Source: CAYWGR01 sp964458015 (GTDB lineage: Bacteria; Planctomycetota; Planctomycetia; Pirellulales; Thermoguttaceae). From it: a DNA stretch of 13,636 nt. The DNA lies in contig CAYWGR010000157.1 of the NCBI GenBank assembly GCA_964458015.1, positions 1-13,636 on the forward strand. Reading direction: 5' to 3'. How positions within the stretch are numbered: position 1 is the stretch's first letter; the number at the start of each line of letters is the position of its first letter. This document shows positions 1 through 6,637 of this stretch, one piece after another. A model generated the notes under the pieces. That model searched no databases. It saw only the letters and a program-made list of their open reading frames with translations, and was not told where the DNA came from. Both the position numbers and the translations under genes were made by a program.

Positions 1-161
1 ACGCCGAACTCTTGCATCATCTCTTGCTCGGTCAGCAGCGGATCGCCCGGCTTGAGCCCCTTCTGGATAATATGCGTGCGAAGCTGGGCCGTCAGTTGCT
101 CGCTGAGCCGCTTACGCCGAAGTTTGGGTTGGGGAACAACGCTTCTATCTTTATTGGTCAT
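1..161 (-). CDS. GntR-family transcription regulator, N-terminal part (cut by left edge)
   Basis: The minus strand reads from an ATG at 161 through 53 complete codons and off the left edge. After a basic tail (residues 1-18, with LRRKR) comes the start of a GntR winged helix: LSEQLTAQLRTHIIQKG, then LKPGDPLLTEQEMMQEFG. This matches the family pattern of a first helix, then G/P-G-x-x-L-x-(S/T)E-x-x-L. A weak AGGAT ribosome site lies about 8 nt upstream. The family consists of one-component DNA-binding repressors or activators with a C-terminal ligand domain; that domain is outside the window, so the subfamily (FCD, UTRA, etc.) is unknown. It diverges from the transketolase genes across a 147-bp spacer, the usual place for a regulator that controls its neighbour. 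Family assignment is fairly sure; the link to transketolase is inferred. Confidence 0.75.
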   Translation of the reverse strand, partial: MTNKDRSVVPQPKLRRKRLSEQLTAQLRTHIIQKGLKPGDPLLTEQEMMQEFG

Positions 162-171
162 GTGTGAATCT

Positions 172-203
172 ATCCTATTGACAAACTATATCCTACAATC
201 CTA
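172..203. promoter_or_regulatory. Three ATCCTA repeats, candidate operator
   Basis: The hexamer ATCCTA occurs at 172-177, 190-195 and 198-203, spaced 18 and 8 bp, in the short spacer between the divergent GntR and transketolase genes. The repeats lie upstream of, inside and at the edge of the candidate transketolase promoter, so a bound protein could affect transcription both ways. Repeated half-sites in such a spacer suggest a regulator site, but no known consensus was matched, and chance recurrence in AT-rich DNA is possible. Confidence 0.35.
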
Positions 204-207
204 TCAT
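178..207 (+). promoter_or_regulatory. Sigma-70-type promoter for the transketolase pair
   Basis: A perfect -35 box TTGACA (178-183) is followed after 18 bp by TATCAT (202-207), five of six matches to TATAAT. Transcription would start near 213-215, giving a leader of about 95 nt before the ATG at 309. The same two hexamers with a 17-bp spacer lie in front of the FCD-type GntR gene at 4637, so both transcription units of the island share promoter design. Confidence 0.55.
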
Positions 208-214
208 ACGACAA
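185..214 (-). promoter_or_regulatory. Possible divergent promoter for the left-edge GntR gene
   Basis: On the minus strand TTGTCG (214-209) and TATAGT (190-185) are separated by 18 bp. This overlaps the plus-strand transketolase promoter almost completely, so the two polymerases would compete. The -35 box is only a fair match; the call is tentative. Confidence 0.25.
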
Positions 215-296
215 AGCTGGCTGCTTACCAAGTCTGTATTTGAGCTTTTTAGACGGATTCTTAAATACGACACCACCCGTAAGTATGACATTAGCT

Positions 297-303
297 AAGG
301 AGA
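297..303 (+). promoter_or_regulatory. Ribosome binding site fixing the transketolase N-half start
   Basis: AAGGAGA lies 5 nt before the ATG at 309. An upstream TTG at 240 is in the same frame but has no such site, so 309 is the better start. Confidence 0.8.
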
Positions 304-308
304 TACCA

Positions 309-1172
309 ATGATATCCGACCTTGCGAACGAATGGGATCAGAAGAACGCGGACGAACTCGCCAAGGAATTCCGCTATGTCATTACCGACATGATTTGCCG
401 TGCCGGTTCCGGACATATCGGCGGAGCCCTGAGTTTGGTGGAAATCATTATCAGCCTTTATTATCGCATTATGCATGTTCGACCGGAAGAGCCGCGTTGG
501 GCCGACCGTGATCGGCTGATTCTGTCGAAGGCCCATGCCGGACCGGTCGTCTATACCGCCTTGGCCTATAAGGGTTTTTTCCCAAAACAATGGCTGGCCA
601 CGATGAATAAAGACGGCACCCGCCTGCCCAGCCACGTGGACCAGATCCGAACTCCGGGAATCGACATGACAGCCGGCTCGCTCGGTCAGGGGCTTTCCTG
701 CGCCTGCGGCGTTGCCTTGGCGGGCAAATTGAACCAGAAAGCTTACCGAACCTTTTGCATCATCGGCGACGGTGAAAGCAATGAAGGGCAGATTTGGGAA
801 GCCGCGATGTTTGCAGCACACCGAAAATTAGACAACCTCGTGGCCATTACCGACTGCAATAAGATGCAGATCGACGGTCGCACGGATGAAATTTTGGCCC
901 TGGAACCACTGGCCGACAAATGGCGGGCATTCAACTGGGAGGTTTTCGAGATCGACGGCCACGACTGGGATGCTATCCATCAAGCCCTGCAACAAGCTGC
1001 GGCCGTCAAAGACAAACCGTCGATGATTATTGCCCATACCTTCAAGGGAAAGGGCAATGCGGTCGTCGAAAACCGCGTCGATAGCCATCATGTCGGCATC
1101 GCCAATCGAGCGGATTACGACAAATTCCTCTCCGGTCTGGGCTACACTTGTCACTTGCCTTACAGCGATTAA
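309..1172 (+). CDS. Transketolase, N-terminal (thiamine-diphosphate binding) subunit
   Basis: This 287-residue protein is the first half of a split transketolase, which moves a two-carbon ketol unit between sugars using thiamine diphosphate (ThDP) and Mg2+ in the cytoplasm. The ThDP/Mg motif is clear: GDGESNEG at 153-160, with the second Asn in CNK at about 184. Other conserved family elements are SGHIGG (34-39), SKAHAGP (73-79), PSH at 107-109 and GSLGQG (123-128). The length is normal for stand-alone N-halves. The start at 309 has an AAGGAGA site 5 nt upstream. The C-half follows in the same direction after 112 bp, and the two should assemble. Split enzymes of this type serve specialised pathways in some bacteria (for example AptAB for apulose 4-phosphate and SqwGH for sulfofructose), so a housekeeping pentose phosphate role should not be assumed. 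The real substrate cannot be read from the sequence. Confidence 0.93.
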   Translation: MISDLANEWDQKNADELAKEFRYVITDMICRAGSGHIGGALSLVEIIISLYYRIMHVRPEEPRWADRDRLILSKAHAGPVVYTALAYKGFFPKQWLATMNKDGTRLPSHVDQIRTPGIDMTAGSLGQGLSCACGVALAGKLNQKAYRTFCIIGDGESNEGQIWEAAMFAAHRKLDNLVAITDCNKMQIDGRTDEILALEPLADKWRAFNWEVFEIDGHDWDAIHQALQQAAAVKDKPSMIIAHTFKGKGNAVVENRVDSHHVGIANRADYDKFLSGLGYTCHLPYSD

Positions 1173-1188
1173 TGATGTTCGCGGAAGT

Positions 1189-1215
1189 AATAAGGTTGGT
1201 AATTCAACCGTTATT
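1189..1215 (+). other. Hairpin in the spacer between the transketolase halves
   Basis: AATAAGGTTG (1189-1198) can pair with CAACC and TTATT (1205-1209, 1211-1215), with one bulged G at 1210 and a 6-nt loop. It sits 17 nt after the N-half stop and about 70 nt before the next start, in a spacer unusually long for two subunits of one enzyme. There is no following T run, so it is not a normal terminator; mRNA processing or stability is possible. Confidence 0.35.
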
Positions 1216-1284
1216 CCCACGAAACCGGCCTCCCGTTGGTCGGCCTACGTTCACTACGAATGCGAACCTCTATAGGGAGAAGCC

Positions 1285-2229
1285 ATGCGTTATCACGAAA
1301 TGCCGATGCAGGCCGTTTACGCCGAAACCCTGGGCGAATTGATCGACGATAATCCTGACGTTCTCTGTCTGGAAGCCGATCTTGCCAAGGCCTCGGGCAC
1401 GATGCCCACTATCTACGAGAAACACCCGAAGCATTTCATTGACGTGGGCGTTTCCGAAGCGAACATGATCAGCTTAGGCGCCGGCTTGGCCGCGGAAGGC
1501 AAAATCCCCTTCTGTGCCAGTTTTACATGTTTTGCCACTCGCCGCGTCTACGATCAAATCGCCATCAGCGTGGCCTATCCGAACAATAACGTGAAAATCG
1601 TCGGCACGGCCCCCGGCATCACGCAGGGTTCCAACGGCGGCACGCACATGTGCTTTCTCGATCTCGCCATCATGCGAGCCATGCCGAACATGCATGTCTA
1701 TTCGCCTTGCGATGCCTATGAATTGCGAGCCGTTATGCATTACATGGCCGGCACCAAGCAGCCCACCTACGTGCAAGTGATTCGCTTCAAAACGCCCGGC
1801 GTTTTCGACAACCAATGCACGTTTGACCCCAATAAGGCCAAAGTTATTCGTAGCGGCCAACACGTTACGATCGTCACGACCGGCTATATGCTGCATTTCG
1901 TCCTCGCAGCCGCCGACCGACTGGCCCAACAGGGGATTCAGGCCGAGGTTCTGCATTATCCCTCCATCAAGCCGTTTGATGCAGACACGCTGGTTGCTTC
2001 CGCCCAAAAAACCGGCGGCGTCGTCACCGTCGAGAACCAAAGCATTCTCGGCGGATTGGGCGGGGCCGTTTGCGAGATTCTTTCCGAACGATTGCCGGTG
2101 CGTGTAAAACGTCTTGGCATTCCCGACCGATTCGGCGAAGTCGCCACGGAAGATTATCTCTTCAACAAACACGGCTTCGGCATCGATCACATCATATCGG
2201 CCGCAAAGGCCCTGGCTTCAAGCGTTTGA
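1285..2229 (+). CDS. Transketolase, C-terminal (pyrimidine-binding plus C-terminal domain) subunit
   Basis: At 314 residues this is the second half of the split transketolase. The pyrimidine-binding domain covers roughly residues 5-165. The glutamate that activates the thiamine ring in the family corresponds to E58 in GVSEANM, followed by the usual SLGAGLAAEGKIPFCASF segment and the GTAPGITQGSNGGTH stretch (107-121). The transketolase C-terminal domain follows, from about 185 to the end. A GGGAGA ribosome site lies 4 nt before the ATG. Together with the N-half it rebuilds the full domain order of a one-chain enzyme; neither half should be active alone. It ends 54 bp from the stop of the oppositely oriented dehydrogenase gene. 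The domain assignment is firm; the donor and acceptor sugars are unknown. Confidence 0.93.
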   Translation: MRYHEMPMQAVYAETLGELIDDNPDVLCLEADLAKASGTMPTIYEKHPKHFIDVGVSEANMISLGAGLAAEGKIPFCASFTCFATRRVYDQIAISVAYPNNNVKIVGTAPGITQGSNGGTHMCFLDLAIMRAMPNMHVYSPCDAYELRAVMHYMAGTKQPTYVQVIRFKTPGVFDNQCTFDPNKAKVIRSGQHVTIVTTGYMLHFVLAAADRLAQQGIQAEVLHYPSIKPFDADTLVASAQKTGGVVTVENQSILGGLGGAVCEILSERLPVRVKRLGIPDRFGEVATEDYLFNKHGFGIDHIISAAKALASSV

Positions 2230-2263
2230 TTATCCGCCAAAGGTCGATTTACACCGATGAGGT

Positions 2264-2284
2264 ATCGTTTGTTCCGCAGACGAT
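2264..2284. terminator. Small hairpin between convergent genes, possible two-way terminator
   Basis: ATCGTTTG (2264-2271) pairs with CAGACGAT (2277-2284), with one G-U pair and a 5-nt loop. It lies in the 54-bp gap between the transketolase C-half and the dehydrogenase and touches the dehydrogenase stop codon. No T run follows on either strand, so any terminator activity would be weak. Confidence 0.25.
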
Positions 2285-3081
2285 CAACTTGAGCCCGCGA
2301 AATTCGAAGTTTCGCCCAACCCCTCGGGCCCCATCGCGCAGTAGCCGCCATCGACCATCAATTCCGTGCCGGTGATAAAGCTCGAGTCGTCGCTCAACAG
2401 GAATGCCGCGGGGCCCGCGCACTCTTCCACTTGGCCGCAACGGCGCAGCATGTGGAATTTACCCCAGATCGGATCCCATTTTGCGCGGTCGAAGCCGGCA
2501 GCCTTATCGACCTCGCGCGTCCAAATCCAGCCGGGACTCAACGTGTTCACGCGGATTTGATCGATGGAAAGATCCTGGGCCATGCAGCGTGTAAGTTGGT
2601 TGACGGCTCCCTTGGCCGCGTTATAGGTCCACCGGCAAGGTTGTGCGATGTGGGCCGAGATGCTCGACAGATTCACGATGGCCCCGCCGCCTTGTGCCCG
2701 CATCAGCGGCGCAACAAACCCGACCATCGTCGCATAACCGATCGGGCCGACGGTCATCATCCGCAACCACTCTTCGCGCGTGGCGTCGATGCCCTTGGCA
2801 ATGAACGAGAATGCATTGTTGACCAGGAAATTGACCTTCCCCCATCGCGATGCGGTTTCATCGACCAACTGACGGCAAAAGGCCCCATCCGACATGTCAC
2901 CGCGAATAAACTGGACGGGATATCCCTTGGCCAGGCATTCGCGTTCCGTGGCAACGCCGCCTTCACTGATGCCGCTGAATGTAACGGAGACGCCTTCCTG
3001 ACAGAGTCGCTCCATAATCGCGCGGCCAATGCCGTTTGCTCCGCCGGTGACAATCGCAACTTTGCCGCTAAGTCCTCGCAT
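2284..3081 (-). CDS. Short-chain dehydrogenase/reductase (SDR)
   Basis: This 265-residue protein has the classical SDR layout: Rossmann motif TGGANGIG (12-19), NNA (88-90), a catalytic serine in NLSSIS (about 139-140), and YNAAK (153-157) as the Tyr-x-x-x-Lys pair. The SPGW segment at 182-185 and a C-terminal VDGGY are typical. It should oxidise a hydroxyl or reduce a keto group on a small molecule using NAD(P). At the end of the second strand, where NAD-preferring enzymes usually have Asp, the sequence reads FSGIS, so cofactor preference is uncertain. A strong TAAGGAGA site (3096-3089) lies 7 nt before the ATG. It is last in the minus-strand run after the regulator and the cyclase, with a 97-bp gap to the cyclase. 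Its substrate is presumably an intermediate of the same pathway, which is an inference. Confidence 0.9.
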   Translation of the reverse strand: MRGLSGKVAIVTGGANGIGRAIMERLCQEGVSVTFSGISEGGVATERECLAKGYPVQFIRGDMSDGAFCRQLVDETASRWGKVNFLVNNAFSFIAKGIDATREEWLRMMTVGPIGYATMVGFVAPLMRAQGGGAIVNLSSISAHIAQPCRWTYNAAKGAVNQLTRCMAQDLSIDQIRVNTLSPGWIWTREVDKAAGFDRAKWDPIWGKFHMLRRCGQVEECAGPAAFLLSDDSSFITGTELMVDGGYCAMGPEGLGETSNFAGSS

Positions 3082-3178
3082 CGAACAATCTCCTTATCAT
3101 TACGCGGGTTATGAGGAACGAAAAGGATCAGTCCGCAATCACGGCGTCGCTCTCCTGGATTTTCGTGCCGGCGGCGAT

Positions 3179-3826
3179 TCAATCGACAATCGCAACCGCG
3201 CGGATCGGCGAGCCGTCGCGTCCTTTGATATTTAATGGAAATCCCACAAATGTAAATCGCTCGGGAAGTTTCTCTAAATGGGTCAATCCCTCGACAACAA
3301 TGATCTCTACCCCCTTGCGCAGCAGAGTGAGATGAACTTCCTTCCAGTCGGTGCTGGGCGTCAACGTGTCCATGCCCAGCAATCCGATGCGGTGGTCGGC
3401 AATCCATCGTGCGGCTTCGAGCGTCAACGTCGGAAAGTCGGAAAAACTTTCCGGCGTGCCGAATGCGCGGTCCCACCCCGTGCGATAAATCACCTTCGCA
3501 CCAGGCTGGAACTTATCTTCGTGCGGACGGAGCATTTCCAACGTGATCGGCGTCTTGGCTTCCAAATTCGTGCCGGGGGCAAGATCAATCAACACAGCCG
3601 GCCCGTAGAATCGGTCCAACGGCATCTGATCGACGGTCTTGCCGTCGTCATAAAAATGATACGGTACGTCCAGGTGCGTCCCCTGGTGCGTCGCCATGCT
3701 GATCTGCGTCATGTTGTAACCGATCGATGTAATCGTGTTGTGAACAACAACGCTTAACTTCGGATCGAATGGAAAGTTGAGCTGCCCTTGCTCCAACGGT
3801 TCCGAAAGATCGATCAGTTGCGGCAT
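3179..3826 (-). CDS. Cyclase / kynurenine formamidase-like metal hydrolase
   Basis: This 215-residue protein belongs to the cyclase superfamily (Pfam PF04199). The metal-binding signature is complete: H47-Q-G-T-H51-L-D53-V-P-Y-H57. Later conserved pieces are GMDTLTPSTD (151-160) and the acidic E180 in VVEGLTHLEKL. Members are small Zn or Mn enzymes that hydrolyse amide or lactone-like bonds, such as N-formylkynurenine formamidase or isatin hydrolase; many in sugar and aromatic gene clusters have no known substrate. No tryptophan catabolism genes are nearby, so a true kynurenine role is doubtful; ring opening of a lactone would fit its dehydrogenase and transketolase neighbours, but this is inference. 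A GGAG site lies 7 nt before the ATG. It starts 25 bp after the GntR stop, so it is very probably cotranscribed with it. Confidence 0.85.
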   Translation of the reverse strand: MPQLIDLSEPLEQGQLNFPFDPKLSVVVHNTITSIGYNMTQISMATHQGTHLDVPYHFYDDGKTVDQMPLDRFYGPAVLIDLAPGTNLEAKTPITLEMLRPHEDKFQPGAKVIYRTGWDRAFGTPESFSDFPTLTLEAARWIADHRIGLLGMDTLTPSTDWKEVHLTLLRKGVEIIVVEGLTHLEKLPERFTFVGFPLNIKGRDGSPIRAVAIVD

Positions 3827-3851
3827 GGCGATGCTCCGAGAAGAATACAGC

Positions 3852-4637
3852 CTAGGAGGATGAATTACGCTCTTTTTTCGCGGCCTTTTTGCCGCTGAGA
3901 TCGATTTCCGCCATCGCTAAGTGTTCGAGCATGGATTGTCGGGCTCCTTCCACGTCATGGCGGCGGATCGCCTCGACGATGTGACGATGGCCGATGGCCG
4001 CTCGTTCCACGCCGGTTCGGCTCAGCGTTTCTTTGTGCGAAATACGCATCAACTGCGATAGCGGGGCCAGTAATAGTCCGAGAACCGGATTGCCGGAGCA
4101 GGCGGCCAAGTGTAGATGGAACTGCAAGTCGGCTTCGATTTGCCGATCCAGAGAATCGGCTTCCGACAACTGACGGCGGATTCGCTCCAAAGCCTCAACC
4201 TGTTCGGGCGTTGCGCGCTGCGCGGCCAAGGCGACGCATCCCACCTCCAACAAACGCCGAGCCTCGGTCAAATCCAGCAACGAATGATCGTGCCGCTGCA
4301 AAAACGTGGACAGGCTGGAGATGACTTGCTCGGGCCCCGCCGGTTTCACGCGAGGCAGCCGACCCTGGGAGACCTCGACTAAGCCTTTAGCCCCTAGAAT
4401 GCGCATGGCCTCGCGGATGACCGTCCGCGAGACGCCAAGCTGGACGCTCAATTGGCCCTCGGGCGGGAGCGACTCGCCTGCGGCGAATTTCTCGGAAAGA
4501 ATCTTCTTTTCGAGCAAGGCAACCGTTTCCTGCACCAAGTCGACGCGGCGCAACGGGTCGATCCGCACGCCAGACGAGGACACCACGCGGCGGCTGGGCT
4601 TCTTTTTCACGGCCGGAGAAGTTTTTGTATTCGGCAT
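3852..4637 (-). CDS. GntR-family regulator with FCD ligand domain
   Basis: A 261-residue one-component regulator. After a basic N-terminal tail, a winged helix spans about residues 33-100, with GESLPPEGQLSVQLGVSR and TVIREAMRIL as the recognition part. An alpha-helical FCD domain follows to about 245. Its usual metal/ligand residues are visible as D-x3-H in ADLQFH, H in GHRHIVEA and H in MLEHLA. The end is rich in lysine and serine. FCD regulators usually respond to carboxylic acids or sugar acids. The frame stays open upstream to 4757, but a promoter lies between 4645 and 4673, so the ATG at 4637 is the likely start. That ATG has no Shine-Dalgarno and falls at the expected first transcribed base. 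As the first gene of the run it should control the cyclase and dehydrogenase with itself, and perhaps transketolase. Confidence 0.88.
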   Translation of the reverse strand: MPNTKTSPAVKKKPSRRVVSSSGVRIDPLRRVDLVQETVALLEKKILSEKFAAGESLPPEGQLSVQLGVSRTVIREAMRILGAKGLVEVSQGRLPRVKPAGPEQVISSLSTFLQRHDHSLLDLTEARRLLEVGCVALAAQRATPEQVEALERIRRQLSEADSLDRQIEADLQFHLHLAACSGNPVLGLLLAPLSQLMRISHKETLSRTGVERAAIGHRHIVEAIRRHDVEGARQSMLEHLAMAEIDLSGKKAAKKERNSSS

Positions 4638-4644
4638 AGGGTGG

Positions 4645-4654
4645 ATGATATCAT
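4645..4654. promoter_or_regulatory. Palindromic operator over the -10 box
   Basis: ATGATATCAT is a perfect 10-bp palindrome that contains the whole TATCAT -10 box. GntR-family dimers bind short palindromes of this sort, so self-repression by the adjacent gene product is likely. A single half (TATCAT) recurs in the -10 box of the transketolase promoter at 202-207. Confidence 0.5.
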
Positions 4655-4673
4655 ATATGTTGGCGATTGTCAA
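4645..4673 (-). promoter_or_regulatory. Promoter for the GntR-cyclase-SDR run, probably leaderless
   Basis: On the minus strand a perfect TTGACA (4673-4668) is followed after 17 bp by TATCAT (4650-4645). Starts 6-8 bp after the -10 box fall at 4639-4637, on or next to the ATG at 4637. This explains the missing ribosome site and rules out the longer reading frame that begins at 4757. Confidence 0.65.
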
Positions 4674-4710
4674 TCCACGGCGTTTGCTGGGCGGGGCGAA
4701 TCCATGGTTC

Positions 4711-4771
4711 AATTTGGAAAAACGTAGGGCGGATCGAGCGAAGGGATGGTTCGCCATGTTGCGTAGAATTC
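4711..4771 (-). repeat. Dispersed repeat, copy B
   Basis: Read on the minus strand, these 61 bases align without gaps to plus-strand 6884-6944, with 48 identical positions by hand count. Shared cores include GAATTCT, ATGGCG, CTTCGCTCGA, CTACG and TTTTC. It lies in the 203-bp gap between lepA and the GntR gene, 69 bp after the lepA stop. It looks like a short non-coding dispersed repeat; no transposase is present. Confidence 0.7.
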
Positions 4772-4791
4772 AAGACAGACCATGATCCGCC
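4716..4791 (-). terminator. Candidate lepA terminator formed by the repeat
   Basis: Downstream of lepA on the minus strand, GGCGGATC (4791-4784) and GATCCGCC (4735-4728) form a perfect 8-bp inverted repeat 48 nt apart, followed 5 nt later by TTTTT (4722-4718). The long loop makes it an unusual terminator, but position and T run fit. Confidence 0.35.
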
Positions 4792-4840
4792 TTGTGTTTG
4801 CGAGGCAGGCCAAACCCACATGCTCTACGGGCGCGGTCGA

Positions 4841-6637
4841 TTAGTCTCTGTCGGTGCAAAGGACCGAGACGAAGGCCTTCTGGGGTATCTGGACTTGGCC
4901 GATCTGTTTCATTTTCGCCTTGCCCTTCTTCTGCTTTTCGAGAAGCTTTCGCTTACGCGAGACGTCGCCGCCGTAGCATTTCGCGGTCACGTCTTTGCGG
5001 TAAGGCGCGATCGTCGATCGTGCGATGATCGTGCCGCCAATGACGCCCTGGATCGGGATCTTGAACTGATGGCGGGGAATCGCTTCCGCAAGTTGTTCGC
5101 AGTAGTGGAGCGCCCGGGGCCGTGCCTTGTCGCGATGAACCAGGTAGGAAAGCGTATCGACGGGCTCGCCGTTGACCAAAATATCGACCTTGACGATATT
5201 CGTGTCTCGATATTCGATCGGAACGTAGTCGAACGATCCGTAGCCTCGCGTGATGGTCTTGAGCTTGCCGTAGAAATCAAAGAGCACCTCTCCGAGCGGC
5301 ATCTCGCTAATCACTTCGACCCGGCCCACGGAAAGATAATTGATTGCCTGACTGTCCGAACGATGTTCACGGCATAGATCCATCACTGGGCCGACGTATT
5401 CCTCGGGCGTAAGGATAGCCGCCTTGATGTAAGGCTCGGCGACCGAGGCGATCTTCATGGGATCGGGCCAGTAGCTGGGATTATCCACATCGATCGTATT
5501 GCCGTCCTTCAAGGCCACCTTGTACTTGACCGAGGGGGCGGAGATGACCAAACCGATGTCAAACTCGCGTTGCAAACGCTCTTGTATCACATCCAGGTGG
5601 AGAAGGCCCAAAAAACCGCAACGATAACCGAAACCAAGGGCCGCGGAACTGTCTTTTTCGTAGGTGAGCGCCGCATCGTTGATCGCCAGCTTGTCCATCG
5701 CCTTGCTGAGATCCTTGTACTCGTCGGCATTCATCGGATAGATGGAGGAAAAGACGACTTGTTTCGCTTTTTTGTAGCCGGGAATCGGTTCCGCGGCTGG
5801 GCGGTCAAGGTGCGTGATGGTGTCGCCGATTTCGATATCCCGCACGCTTTTGATTCCGGCGATGATATAGCCCACCTCGCCGGCGCTGAGTTGCTCTTTT
5901 GGCATGAGCTTCAATTGATTGTGGCCCAACTCCTCCACCGTATAATCGCAACCCATGTGCATGAAATGGATTGTTTCGCACGGTTTTAGCGTGCCGTCCA
6001 TGACGCGACACTGGAGAATCACCCCTCGATATTGATCGAAGTGAGCGTCGAAGATCAGCATTTTCAGCGGAGCATTCGGATCGCCTTTCGGAGGGGGCAA
6101 CTTCTCGACAATTCCCGCCAGAACGGCATCGACGCCTTGCCCGGTTTTCGCGGAAACAGGTATCGCTTCGAACGGATCGAGCCCCAAGTCGGCATCAATT
6201 TCCTCGCGAACGCGCTCGACGTTCGCCGCCGGCAGATCGATTTTATTGATGACCGGAAGCAGCGTCAGATTATTATCCAGGGCCAGATAAAGGTTGGCGA
6301 CCGTCTGCGCCTCGACTCCTTGCGAGGCATCGATAATGATCAACGCACCGTCGCAAGCCATGAGGGAACGCCGCACTTCGTGCGAAAAATCGACGTGCCC
6401 CGGCGTGTCGATGAGATTCAGCATATACTCTTCACCGTCCGGGGCGCGGTAGGAAAGCGTGATCGAATTACTCTTAATCGTAATACCCCGCTCGCGCTCG
6501 ATATCCATCGCATCGAGCAGTTGATCACGAAATTCGCGTTGCGAAACGCCGCCACAGGCCTGGATCAGTCGATCGGCCAGCGTCGATTTGCCATGATCAA
6601 TATGGGCGATAATGCAAAAGTTCCGAATATGTTTCAT
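4841..6637 (-). CDS. lepA: Elongation factor 4 (LepA), ribosome-bound GTPase
   Basis: A 598-residue protein, matching the usual length of about 600. The GTPase motifs are all present: AHIDHGKST (11-19), RERGITIKSNS (48-58), DTPGH (77-81) and NKID (131-134). Domain II and the EF-G-like domains follow, and the LepA-specific C-terminal domain ends with a lysine-rich stretch (KKGKAKMKQIG) and IPQKAFVSVL, as in known LepA proteins. LepA is a cytoplasmic or membrane-associated translation factor that acts on the ribosome during initiation and elongation under stress. The frame is open to an ATG at 6742, but family members begin with Met-x-x-Ile-Arg-Asn-Phe, so 6637 is chosen although no clear ribosome site precedes it. 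It stands alone, with repeat copies on both sides. Confidence 0.97.
   Translation of the reverse strand: MKHIRNFCIIAHIDHGKSTLADRLIQACGGVSQREFRDQLLDAMDIERERGITIKSNSITLSYRAPDGEEYMLNLIDTPGHVDFSHEVRRSLMACDGALIIIDASQGVEAQTVANLYLALDNNLTLLPVINKIDLPAANVERVREEIDADLGLDPFEAIPVSAKTGQGVDAVLAGIVEKLPPPKGDPNAPLKMLIFDAHFDQYRGVILQCRVMDGTLKPCETIHFMHMGCDYTVEELGHNQLKLMPKEQLSAGEVGYIIAGIKSVRDIEIGDTITHLDRPAAEPIPGYKKAKQVVFSSIYPMNADEYKDLSKAMDKLAINDAALTYEKDSSAALGFGYRCGFLGLLHLDVIQERLQREFDIGLVISAPSVKYKVALKDGNTIDVDNPSYWPDPMKIASVAEPYIKAAILTPEEYVGPVMDLCREHRSDSQAINYLSVGRVEVISEMPLGEVLFDFYGKLKTITRGYGSFDYVPIEYRDTNIVKVDILVNGEPVDTLSYLVHRDKARPRALHYCEQLAEAIPRHQFKIPIQGVIGGTIIARSTIAPYRKDVTAKCYGGDVSRKRKLLEKQKKGKAKMKQIGQVQIPQKAFVSVLCTDRD

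Noticed and set aside
1474..2190. Long minus-strand reading frame of 238 codons opposite the transketolase C-half
   Set aside because: Fully antisense to a clear enzyme gene, without recognisable domains; a shadow of its codon use.
2431..3114. Plus-strand frame of 227 codons opposite the SDR gene
   Set aside because: Antisense to a gene with all SDR motifs and no family match of its own.
4638..4757. N-terminal extension of the GntR regulator from an upstream ATG at 4757
   Set aside because: It would cross a strong promoter (4645-4673) and repeat copy B, and the added residues match nothing in the family.
4667..5377. Plus-strand frame of 236 codons opposite the lepA end
   Set aside because: It lies mostly opposite the conserved LepA C-terminal domain and has no ribosome site or known domain.
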